Shown piece after piece: positions 1-6,240 of a DNA stretch of 64,000 nucleotides. Position 1 is the first letter of the stretch. Every line of letters starts with the position of its first letter. This stretch comes from Christiangramia sp. GTDB taxonomy: Bacteria; Bacteroidota; Bacteroidia; Flavobacteriales; Flavobacteriaceae. The translations under genes were made by a program, and so were the position numbers. Below the pieces are notes generated by a model that did no database searches, was not told where the DNA came from, and saw only the letters and a list, made by a program, of their open reading frames with translations. The DNA is taken from positions 1-64,000 of the forward strand of contig NZ_JAPYPC010000015.1 in the NCBI RefSeq assembly GCF_029937855.1, in the 5' to 3' direction.

Positions 1-61
1 ATCAGTTATCAGTTATCAGTTATCAGTTATCAGTTATCAGTTATCAGTTATCAGTTATCAG
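1..61. repeat. 7-bp tandem repeat array
   Basis: The window opens inside a perfect tandem array of the heptamer ATCAGTT, about 8.7 copies, ending near position 61. It continues to the window edge, so its true length is unknown. It lies in the intergenic region downstream of the minus-strand methionine operon. Such a short-unit array is prone to slippage. No coding role is visible. Confidence 0.95.
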
Positions 62-113
62 AAATTAAAATTTATAGTGTTCTCAAAAAAGCAATGTCGA
101 AAACTTCTCACAT

Positions 114-225
114 CTCCCTGTCATTGCGAGCGGAGTGTAACGAAGCAACGCAATCTTTTGTTAGCATTCCAATTAGACTGCCGCGCTGCTCTGGTTTACG
201 CCCGCATTAGCCTGACTTAATTTTT
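114..225. repeat. Dispersed repeat, copy 1 (GTCATTGCGAG family)
   Basis: First copy of a ~110-bp direct repeat; the second copy is at 265-374. It begins CTCCCTGTCATTGCGAGCGG and ends around CCTGACTTAATTT. The TCATTGCGAG...CGCAATCT arms are partly complementary, as in REP-like intergenic repeats that are common in bacteria. It lies downstream of metZ and has no ORF of its own. Confidence 0.85.
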
Positions 226-264
226 CCTTTTCACATTTCACTCTTGACTTTTCACTTCTCACTT

Positions 265-374
265 CTCCCTGTCATTGCGAGCGGAGTGAAACGAAGCGAC
301 GCAATCTTTTGTTAGCATTCGAATTAGACTGTCGCGCTGCTCTGGGTTACGCCCGCATTAGCCTGACTTAATTT
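265..374. repeat. Dispersed repeat, copy 2 (GTCATTGCGAG family)
   Basis: Second copy of the ~110-bp repeat, differing from copy 1 by about five substitutions by eye. The ~40 bp between the copies and the ~20 bp after this one are low-complexity TTCACTCTTCAC-type sequence. The pair ends about 20 bp from the stop codon of metZ and may lie in the 3' end of the methionine operon transcript. Confidence 0.85.
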
Positions 375-395
375 CCCCTTTCCACTTTTCACTCT

Positions 396-1622
396 TCACT
401 CTTCACTTCCCCGCATCGCCTGTTTCAAATCCTCAATGATATCATCTACATGTTCCAGACCAACAGAAATCCTAACCAAACCTTCAGAAATCCCTGCCGC
501 TTCCAGTTCCTCCTTAGACAATTTGCTATGGGTCGTGGAAGCAGGATGCGTCACTATAGTCCTGGTATCTCCAAGATTTGCAGATCTCGAACAAAAATTA
601 AGCTTATCTATAAACCTTCTCCCTGCTTCAATCCCTCCTTTTATTTCAAAAGCCACCACATTTCCGCCCAGTCTCATTTGCTTTTTCGCGATTTCATATT
701 GTGGATGCGACTTTAAAAAGGGATATTTTACATTTTGAGTATCCTTTTTTTCTTCTAGAAATTCAGCTACTTTTAAAGCATTCTCACAATGCTTTTCCAG
801 CCGGACCGATAAGGTTTCCAAACTCTTTGACAGTACCCAGGCATTGAATGGTGATAGGGCCGGCCCGGTATTTCTGCTAAAAAGATAAATTTCCCTTACC
901 AGATCTTCCCGGCCTACCGTTACACCTCCAAGTACTCTTCCCTGCCCGTCTATCAATTTTGTAGCAGAATGTATCACCAGATCAGCTCCAAATTTTATGG
1001 GATTCTGAAGATAGGGTGTGGCAAAACAATTATCGATGATCAAAATCAGATTATGTATTTTAGCAATTTTACCAAGATGCTCCAAATCCAAAATATCTAC
1101 TCCCGGATTGGTGGGAGACTCCGCGAAAAGAATCTTCGTTTCGGGCTTAATGAGACTTTCAATCGTTTCCGGCTTATTTACATCAAAATAGGAATGTGAA
1201 ATATTCCATTTCGGGAAATATTTAGTAAGCAACCCATGGGTTGATCCAAATACTGACCTTGCAGAAACTATATGATCGCCACTATTTAATAAAGAAGCAA
1301 GCGTGGAAAAAACCGCAGCCATCCCCGTGGCAAAAGCATAACCTGCTTCTGCACCCTCCATTTTTACCATTTTCTCTACAAACTCTGAAGTATTGGGATT
1401 TGTAAAGCGACTATAGATATTTCGCTCTTTCTCCTCCGCAAAGCTCGCCCTCATATCTTCAGAATCTTCAAAGACATAACTTGAAGTTAGATATAAAGGA
1501 ACCGAATGCTCCTGAAACTGAGTCCGCTCACTTTGAGTTCGCACCGCGATAGTCTCAAAATTTTCGTGAAAATGACCATTAGAATCACTTTTCTCTTTTC
1601 CTGTAGCTTCTGGATTTTTCAT
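396..1622 (-). CDS. metZ: O-succinylhomoserine sulfhydrylase-like PLP enzyme
   Basis: A 408-residue member of the Cys/Met-metabolism PLP family (cystathionine gamma-synthase fold). It would convert an activated homoserine plus sulfide (or cysteine) to homocysteine (or cystathionine) in the cytoplasm. The PLP lysine is K222 in HSATKLIDGQGR; the IDGQGR context is typical of MetZ-type sulfhydrylases rather than MetB/MetC. The substrate-binding SRFTNPN motif is at 71-77. The first ~25 residues are a polar extension. It is the last gene of a four-gene minus-strand operon, 8 nt after hom, and the operon also contains a second, MetY-type sulfhydrylase. Exact substrate (acetyl- or succinyl-homoserine) and reaction (sulfhydrylase, synthase or lyase) cannot be settled from sequence alone. 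Confidence 0.85.
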   Translation of the reverse strand: MKNPEATGKEKSDSNGHFHENFETIAVRTQSERTQFQEHSVPLYLTSSYVFEDSEDMRASFAEEKERNIYSRFTNPNTSEFVEKMVKMEGAEAGYAFATGMAAVFSTLASLLNSGDHIVSARSVFGSTHGLLTKYFPKWNISHSYFDVNKPETIESLIKPETKILFAESPTNPGVDILDLEHLGKIAKIHNLILIIDNCFATPYLQNPIKFGADLVIHSATKLIDGQGRVLGGVTVGREDLVREIYLFSRNTGPALSPFNAWVLSKSLETLSVRLEKHCENALKVAEFLEEKKDTQNVKYPFLKSHPQYEIAKKQMRLGGNVVAFEIKGGIEAGRRFIDKLNFCSRSANLGDTRTIVTHPASTTHSKLSKEELEAAGISEGLVRISVGLEHVDDIIEDLKQAMRGSEE

Positions 1623-1630
1623 TTCAAATT

Positions 1631-2704
1631 TTAGTTTAAACGTTCAGATACTTTCAAAATATCTCCAAATACACCTCTGGCTGTCACCTCAGCTCCTGCT
1701 CCTGCTCCCCGAATTACCAGGGGCTGATCTTTATAAGATTCCGTATAAATCTCGAAAATATTATCAGCGCCTTCTATCTGCCCAAGGACAGATGTTCTGG
1801 GTTCATGGATTAGTTTTGCTTCCAGGTCTCCACTTACCGCATTTAATTCCCCAACATATCTTAAAACCTCATCTTTAGACTTCTCTTTTTTATAATTTCC
1901 AAAGTGCAGATCCAGTTCCTCTATCCTTTTATTGAATTCTTCAAGACTGGTCTCTCCGTTTAATTGCGTTGGTATTAAAGACTGAATATTTACTTCTTCA
2001 AATTCCTTTTTCAACTGAAGCTCCCTGGCAAGGATCAATAATTTTCTACCTACATCCTTTCCGCTTAGGTCAATTCGCGCATCGGGCTCGGTATAACCCA
2101 ATATTCCCGCTTCTTTTAAGACTTCTGAAAATTCTTTCTCGCTATCTGAATATTTGTTGAAAATATAGCTCAGGGATCCTGAAAAAACACCTCTGATTTT
2201 TGTTACTTTTTCTCCTGAAAGATGCAGATTTTTTAGTGTTTCAATAATGGGCAAACCTGCCCCCACATTTGTTTCGTAAATGAAATTTTTGTTGTTATTC
2301 TTTAATTCTTTTCTCAGCTCATCATAAAATTCAGAAGACAGGGTATTGGCGACTTTATTTGCCGCGATAATATGACTTCCGGAATTTACCAGGGCAAAAT
2401 ATTTCTGCGGAAATTCATTACTGGCCGTAGTGTCTATAGAAATAAGGTTCTCAAATTCATTCTTTTTAAAATATTCTTCAATATCATCAAATGAATACCG
2501 CTGCGAACTTTCTTTAAATAAATTATCCCAGTCAGATTTTATTCCTTTCCGATTTAAAAGAGCATGTGAAGAATCTGCAATAAGGATCAGTTTAATTCTG
2601 ATTCTCGAAGAATTCTTTAAATGCTCTTCAGAATGGGCCAGCTGTTCCAGCAACTTGCTTCCTACTTTACCCGGCCCAAACAGAGCGAGATGAATTGTTT
2701 TCAT
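1631..2704 (-). CDS. hom: Homoserine dehydrogenase
   Basis: A 357-residue NAD(P)-dependent homoserine dehydrogenase that reduces aspartate semialdehyde to homoserine, the branch-point precursor of methionine and threonine. The N-terminus has the nucleotide-binding motif FGPGKVGSKLL (residues 9-19). The catalytic domain contains GVFSGSLSYIFNKY and GYTEPDARIDLSGKDVGRK, with the family's conserved Asp and Lys residues. It resembles the stand-alone dehydrogenase half of ThrA-type bifunctional enzymes: no aspartokinase and no ACT domain, so feedback control by threonine is not expected from the sequence. Its first 38 nt overlap the 3' end of the metX-like gene, which implies translational coupling. 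metZ follows 8 nt downstream. Confidence 0.93.
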   Translation of the reverse strand: MKTIHLALFGPGKVGSKLLEQLAHSEEHLKNSSRIRIKLILIADSSHALLNRKGIKSDWDNLFKESSQRYSFDDIEEYFKKNEFENLISIDTTASNEFPQKYFALVNSGSHIIAANKVANTLSSEFYDELRKELKNNNKNFIYETNVGAGLPIIETLKNLHLSGEKVTKIRGVFSGSLSYIFNKYSDSEKEFSEVLKEAGILGYTEPDARIDLSGKDVGRKLLILARELQLKKEFEEVNIQSLIPTQLNGETSLEEFNKRIEELDLHFGNYKKEKSKDEVLRYVGELNAVSGDLEAKLIHEPRTSVLGQIEGADNIFEIYTESYKDQPLVIRGAGAGAEVTARGVFGDILKVSERLN

Positions 2705-3680
2705 AATTTTGTTTCGTTGGTTGAAAAATTGGTTTTAAAAATCTGTTCAATTGATCTGTTTCTATCAGGAATGCATCGTGGCCATGGATAGATCTAATTT
2801 CATGAATGTTAATATTATTTTTGAGCAGGGAAATTTCTACATAGGAATTCCAGTTTTCTTCCGCCAGAAAAAACAAATCTGAATTCACCGTAACGATATG
2901 AATATCTCCCTTGATCTTTCTTGCCGCTTCCAGGTAATTTCCATCGCCATTACTAATATCGATGGTGGTAAGTAAATGGTTCATCAGTTTATAAGATTTC
3001 AGGGTGAACCTGCTCTTCAACTTTTCCCCATGATACAACAGCCAGTTTTCGACTTCAAATAACTGATCTTGCGAATTTCTTTTCCCTGCAAATTTCTGAG
3101 CCAGCGACTGCGGAGTTCTGTAAAAAGTCATTGCATGCATCCTCGCATCATGTACCGGGTTTGACGAATTATTCAAAATATGATCCTGTATCCTGCAGTT
3201 TGCAATAAGCCAGTCTGTAGACTTATAATCGGAGGCAATAGGAATAATATTCTCGGCCAGATTTGGCTTTAAAACTGCCAGTTCCCAGGCTAAAGCACCA
3301 CCAATACTTCCCCCTATGATGGCAAAAAGTTTAGTGATATTCAGTTTTTCCAGTGCCTGTGCCTGTATTTTAGCTATATCCTTTAACCTAAATTCCTTAT
3401 AATTTTCAAAAAATTGATCTTCATGTCCTTTAAATCCATTGCCGGGAATATTAAAAGCAAGGACACAGAATTTATCGATATCGATACACTTATTTTTTCC
3501 AATAAGGTCTTTCCACCAGCCTTCACTACCCGTAACCAGGGAGTTACCCGTGAGAGCATGATTTACCAATATAATGGGAGCCTCTGCCGGTTTTCTTCCG
3601 AAGAACTGATAACACAGGTGAATATCCTGAACACTTCCTGCGGAATTTTTAAAGTTCTCTATTTTAATCTCTTCAAGCAT
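2667..3680 (-). CDS. MetX-family homoserine O-acetyltransferase-like protein
   Basis: A 337-residue alpha/beta-hydrolase-fold protein with the marks of the MetX family: NHALTGNS near residue 40, nucleophile Ser125 in GGSIGG, an Asp near 268 and a catalytic His301 in GHDAFL. The expected reaction is acetylation (or succinylation) of the homoserine hydroxyl to prime it for sulfhydrylation. It is somewhat shorter and more divergent than classical MetX, so acyl donor specificity is uncertain. It lies between metY (107 nt upstream) and hom (38-nt overlap), exactly where the pathway needs the activating enzyme. The 107-nt gap carries a dispersed repeat at 3714-3735. Confidence 0.8.
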   Translation of the reverse strand: MLEEIKIENFKNSAGSVQDIHLCYQFFGRKPAEAPIILVNHALTGNSLVTGSEGWWKDLIGKNKCIDIDKFCVLAFNIPGNGFKGHEDQFFENYKEFRLKDIAKIQAQALEKLNITKLFAIIGGSIGGALAWELAVLKPNLAENIIPIASDYKSTDWLIANCRIQDHILNNSSNPVHDARMHAMTFYRTPQSLAQKFAGKRNSQDQLFEVENWLLYHGEKLKSRFTLKSYKLMNHLLTTIDISNGDGNYLEAARKIKGDIHIVTVNSDLFFLAEENWNSYVEISLLKNNINIHEIRSIHGHDAFLIETDQLNRFLKPIFQPTKQNYENNSSRSVWAG

Positions 3681-3713
3681 CTTTCTATAAAACTCAATTT
3701 ATCCATTGTTTTG

Positions 3714-3735
3714 TCCGGCTGAGCCTGTCGAAGCC
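3714..3735. repeat. Short dispersed repeat (GGCTGAGCCTGTCGAAGCC)
   Basis: The segment holds a core GGCTGAGCCTGTCGAAGCC, a motif family that recurs in intergenic regions of many Bacteroidota. A related motif, CTTCGACTCCGCTCAGAGTG, sits at 5330-5349 in this window. It interrupts the gap between metY and the metX-like gene. Confidence 0.55.
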
Positions 3736-3787
3736 TTCTTAAATCTTAGTATTAGGTACGTCGCCAAGCTCAGCGAAACAAGTTGCA

Positions 3788-5080
3788 TTAAACCAATGAT
3801 TTCTTTTTTATTTTTAAAAAAGCCTCTTTTAGATCTGCTTTAAGGTCTTCCACATCTTCCAGGCCTACGGAAAGCCGTATTAAGTCTTGTGTTACTCCTG
3901 TGGTAGCCTGCTCATCTTCTGTTAATTGCTGGTGAGTGGTACTTGCAGGATGTATGATCAGGGATTTAGTATCCCCGATATTTGCAAGTAGGGAAAATAC
4001 TTTCGACTCATCTACCACTGTTTTTGCCGCTTCATATCCGCCCTGCACCCCAAAAGTCACTAATCCGCTTTGACCCTCAGGCAGGTATTCTTTTGCCAGA
4101 TCATAGTATTTGCTGCTTTCGAGTCCGGGGTAATTCACCCATTTTACTTCTTCCTGTTCCTGTAGCCATTTAGCGAGTTCTAATGCATTTTTACTATGCT
4201 CCTTAATACGGATCTTTAAAGTTTCCAATCCCTGAATAATCTGAAATGCATTAAACGGACTCAGTGCCGCACCATGATCCCTTAAACCTTCAATTCTAAC
4301 TTTGGCAATAAAAGCAGCTTCTTCTAAAGCTTCGTGATAAACAAGCCCATGATAGCCAGGAGATGGCTCGGTGAACTCAGGGAATTTACCATTGGCCCAG
4401 TCAAATCTACCAGCATCTATAATGACCCCTCCCAGGGAAGTGCCATTCCCGTTAATATATTTAGTAAGGGAATGAATTACGATATCGGCGCCATGCTCGA
4501 TTGGGTTTAGCAAATATGGCGTTGCGACGGTATTATCTACAATAAACGGAACTTTAAAAGCTCTGGCTTCTTTAGATATTCCTTTAAGATCCAGCACATC
4601 CAGTTTTGGATTCCCCAGCGACTCTACAAAAAATACCCGTGTATTTTCTTTGGCTGCTTTTTTAAAATTTACTGGATCCTGAGGATCCACAAAAGTGGTG
4701 GTGATCCCCAACCTCGGCAGGGTGTTTTTGAGCAGATTATAAGTTCCTCCATAAAGGCTGCTGGAAGCTACAATATGATCGCCCGCTTTAAGCAAAGTAA
4801 GTAGTGTGGTATTAATAGCTGCCGTTCCAGAAGCTGTTACTACTGCTCCAATCCCCCCTTCTATCGCCGCCAACCGCTGCTCTAAAATGTCATTAGTGGG
4901 ATTATTTAATCTGGTATAGATAAATCCTGGTTTAGCCAGGGAAAATAGGTCGGCAGCATGTTGGCTATCGTTAAATACGTATGAACTTGTTTGATAAATG
5001 GGCACGGCCCTGGTTCCACCATTTTGGGTAGTATCGTGACCTGCGTGCAATGCTTTTGTTGAAAAATTTTGAGTACTCAT
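3788..5080 (-). CDS. metY: O-acetylhomoserine sulfhydrylase
   Basis: A 430-residue PLP enzyme of the MET17/MetY type, which makes homocysteine directly from O-acetylhomoserine and sulfide. The N-terminal FSTKALHAGHDTTQNGGTRAVPIYQTSSY is truncated here to its key marks: STKALHAGHD, then AVPIYQTSSY. PLP lysine is K207 in HSLTKYINGNGTSLGG. The long central stretch with FPEFTEPSPGYHGL (~230-245) is diagnostic of MetY and absent from MetB/MetC/MetZ. It is the first structural gene of the methionine operon. Its 5' leader (5081-5515) has two Met/Cys-rich leader ORFs, each followed by an intrinsic terminator, so its expression is probably controlled by attenuation. Confidence 0.92.
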   Translation of the reverse strand: MSTQNFSTKALHAGHDTTQNGGTRAVPIYQTSSYVFNDSQHAADLFSLAKPGFIYTRLNNPTNDILEQRLAAIEGGIGAVVTASGTAAINTTLLTLLKAGDHIVASSSLYGGTYNLLKNTLPRLGITTTFVDPQDPVNFKKAAKENTRVFFVESLGNPKLDVLDLKGISKEARAFKVPFIVDNTVATPYLLNPIEHGADIVIHSLTKYINGNGTSLGGVIIDAGRFDWANGKFPEFTEPSPGYHGLVYHEALEEAAFIAKVRIEGLRDHGAALSPFNAFQIIQGLETLKIRIKEHSKNALELAKWLQEQEEVKWVNYPGLESSKYYDLAKEYLPEGQSGLVTFGVQGGYEAAKTVVDESKVFSLLANIGDTKSLIIHPASTTHQQLTEDEQATTGVTQDLIRLSVGLEDVEDLKADLKEAFLKIKKKSLV

Positions 5081-5120
5081 AATTATAATTTTTAAAGGTT
5101 TATTTAATAAATCGCACTAA

Positions 5121-5160
5121 TAAAAAAGTCCCCCTGATTTGCTATTACCAGGGGGACTTT
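5121..5160 (-). terminator. Leader terminator 2 (proximal attenuator of met operon)
   Basis: On the minus strand the sequence forms a 12-bp perfect stem, AAAGTCCCCCTG pairing with CAGGGGGACTTT, around a 12-nt loop, followed by more T residues. It lies between the stop codon of leader ORF 2 (5183) and the metY start (5080), so it must be read through for operon expression. That is the position of an attenuator. I see only a weak alternative pairing upstream (ACTT and GAATT in the end of the ORF with AATTC and AAGT), so how it is prevented from forming is unclear. Confidence 0.85.
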
Positions 5161-5182
5161 ATGAATTGAACATTATAACTAA

Positions 5183-5275
5183 TTAAATTCTCAAGTTTTG
5201 GCAATAGCATTCCATGCGACACATACACATCATTTCCATACACATACTCATCATTTGGTTACAAGTAGTTCTCAT
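5183..5275 (-). CDS. Met/Cys-rich leader peptide 2
   Basis: A 30-codon ORF (ATG at 5275, TAA at 5183-5185). Nine Met and six Cys make up half the peptide, and the centre reads QMMSMCMEMMCMC. An in-frame ATG at 5290 would extend it by five codons (MFREL). It lies upstream of terminator 2 and metY, which makes homocysteine. By analogy with trp and his leaders, scarcity of charged Met- or Cys-tRNA would stall ribosomes in the Met/Cys run and alter terminator formation. That mechanism is inferred; the ORF, its composition and its position are seen directly. It shares the pattern R-T-x-C-N with leader 1, which suggests duplication. Confidence 0.85.
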   Translation of the reverse strand: MRTTCNQMMSMCMEMMCMCRMECYCQNLRI

Positions 5276-5327
5276 TAGTTCTCTAAACATTTAAAACTCA
5301 ATTTTGGAGCTTTGGTTCTTATCTAAA

Positions 5328-5351
5328 CACTTCGACTCCGCTCAGAGTGAC
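5328..5351. repeat. Short dispersed repeat between the two leaders
   Basis: Contains CTTCGACTCCGCTCAGAGTG, a widespread intergenic repeat motif in Bacteroidota. It lies between terminator 1 and leader ORF 2. No TAnnTTTG box is visible between terminator 1 and leader 2, so both leaders probably lie on one transcript. Confidence 0.55.
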
Positions 5352-5363
5352 AAAAATCAGGAT

Positions 5364-5398
5364 ATAAAAAAAGCCGCTGCGGTTGGCAGCGGCTTTTT
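5364..5398 (-). terminator. Leader terminator 1 (distal attenuator of met operon)
   Basis: The minus strand reads AAAAAGCCGCTGC, a short loop, then GCAGCGGCTTTTTTT: a strong GC stem with a seven-T tract. It follows leader ORF 1 (stop at 5418). An 8-nt segment inside leader ORF 1 (minus strand CCGCAGCG, 5433-5440) is identical to part of the terminator's right arm, and six of its bases can pair with the left arm. This is the arrangement of an antiterminator competing with a terminator. The stem also has a five-T tract on the plus side. Confidence 0.85.
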
Positions 5399-5417
5399 GC
5401 ATTTATATATTTTCAAT

Positions 5418-5486
5418 TTATGCAATAATGTGCGCTGCGGAAGTTTCCGGCATCATACACATCATATTGCAAATTGTTCTGATCAT
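5418..5486 (-). CDS. Met/Cys-rich leader peptide 1
   Basis: A 22-codon ORF (ATG at 5486, TAA at 5418-5420) with an in-frame stop just upstream of the ATG. The first half reads MIRTICNMMCMM, with five Met and two Cys in all. It starts about 20 nt after a predicted -7 box (5508-5515) and is followed by terminator 1. Codons 17-18 (Ala-Ala, GCA GCG) can pair with the left arm of that terminator. The N-terminal pattern R-T-x-C-N...MM matches leader 2. The likely role is a sensor of Met/Cys-tRNA charging for the methionine operon downstream, inferred from composition, position and terminator. Confidence 0.82.
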   Translation of the reverse strand: MIRTICNMMCMMPETSAAHIIA

Positions 5487-5507
5487 TATTTACGATTTGT
5501 TCGTGTA

Positions 5508-5515
5508 CAAAGATA
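5508..5515 (-). promoter_or_regulatory. Promoter -7 box of the methionine operon
   Basis: The minus strand has TATCTTTG, an exact match to the Bacteroidota -7 consensus TAnnTTTG. A TTG lies 21 nt upstream, close to the expected -33 spacing. Transcription would start near 5502, giving a very short untranslated stretch before leader ORF 1. Confidence 0.7.
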
Positions 5516-6148
5516 ACGACAGACTTTTTTAATATCCAAGCAAAAGAAGAAGAATTATGAAAATTTAAATTTTGAAGCCTGTTTTTGTTTATATAAAATT
5601 TTATTGTGGTGCCTGTTGGTTTTTTCGGAATATTTTTCCTGAAAACAAATCAATAGTGTCCGATAAAAATTATAAAGAACAAACCTGAATCCATAATTTT
5701 CAGTAGTTCAAAGCATTTTACCATTATCTATACCCTGCTTTTACAAATTTTTGAATCCTGGCATTCATTGAAAAACACAATTTCAAACTTTTTTGTTTAT
5801 CAGTTAGTTAGTTCAAGTCTAACTTCTTATATCTAAAAGCGAAGCGGTCTAGTTTCTTTAACCGGCCATGAATAAAAACAAATCAGGCAGGTTTATAAAA
5901 TCTCAGAGGTTTTGCCTGCGTTAGGGATTGAGCGGGTTGTTTGAGCTCTCCCCCCACCCTCCCGGAATTCCTAAATAGAAATTCCGACATCCCAAAAAAT
6001 TGGGAGGTAAGGGGGGAAGCGAGCCGCGAAAGCCCGGCGCAAGCCTTTTTTGGCGAAGCGCAACGCCCTAATTATCGAAATAATTTAGGTGAAATATCCA
6101 AGAAGGATAAAATGACGTTAAATACATTTAGTATGATATGAATTTTTA
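5516..6148. other. Intergenic region with long imperfect inverted repeat
   Basis: No gene is convincing here. From 5948 to 6016 a C-rich arm (CCCCCCACCCTCCC) faces a G-rich arm (GGGAGGTAAGGGGGG). Inner GGAATT/AAATTCC segments could extend the structure, and a nested CCCAA/TTGGG hairpin lies at about 5991-6005. It is followed at about 6017-6068 by a GC-rich stretch (GCGAGCCGCGAAAGCCCGG) unlike the surrounding AT-rich DNA. This resembles a REP-like dispersed element. It separates the met operon leader from the metK promoter. Confidence 0.5.
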
Positions 6149-6156
6149 TACATTTG
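6149..6156 (+). promoter_or_regulatory. Promoter -7 box of metK
   Basis: TACATTTG matches TAnnTTTG exactly. Transcription would begin around 6162, about 10 nt before the predicted SAM-II riboswitch. No strong -33 element is evident. Confidence 0.65.
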
Positions 6157-6171
6157 TAGCCAACATATTAA

Positions 6172-6240
6172 AAGGGATAGATTTGACTGATTGCAACCCT
6201 ATTATGCTTTGAAAAAAGTGTATTAAAATGCTAAAGCAGA
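6172..6240 (+). promoter_or_regulatory. SAM-II riboswitch upstream of metK
   Basis: The segment has the conserved SAM-II core: a short P1 stem (AGGG with CCCT) enclosing GATTTGAC...ATTGCAA, then a linker and the 3' pseudoknot strand AAAATGCTAAAG. These match what I recall of the SAM-II (metA-type) consensus known from alphaproteobacteria and Bacteroidota. The linker here is longer than in the minimal form. It lies right after the predicted metK promoter and about 70 nt before the start codon. SAM binding would be expected to reduce expression. I see no terminator between it and metK, so control may be translational or act through the downstream AGTGT/ACACT pairing. Confidence 0.82.

Noticed and set aside
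1-61. CRISPR array at the left edge
   Set aside because: The 7-bp unit repeats without spacers, so it is a simple tandem repeat.
436-1199. Plus-strand ORFs inside metZ
   Set aside because: Shadows of the minus-strand gene; no family features and wrong codon use.
3681-3787. Riboswitch or second attenuator between metY and the metX-like gene
   Set aside because: The 107-nt gap holds a dispersed repeat and no Met-rich ORF, terminator or SAM-II core.
5276-5365. Independent promoter for leader 2
   Set aside because: No TAnnTTTG or close variant on the minus strand between terminator 1 and leader ORF 2; a single transcript is more likely.
5304-5516. Plus-strand 70-codon frame across the leader region
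   Set aside because: It is antisense to leader ORF 1 and terminator 1 and contains the dispersed repeat; no promoter box or family match on that strand.
5941-6141. Open frame of 66 codons in the met/metK spacer
   Set aside because: It runs through the C-run/G-run hairpin and GC-rich repeat; its Pro/Ser/Arg-rich translation fits no family and the composition reflects the repeat.
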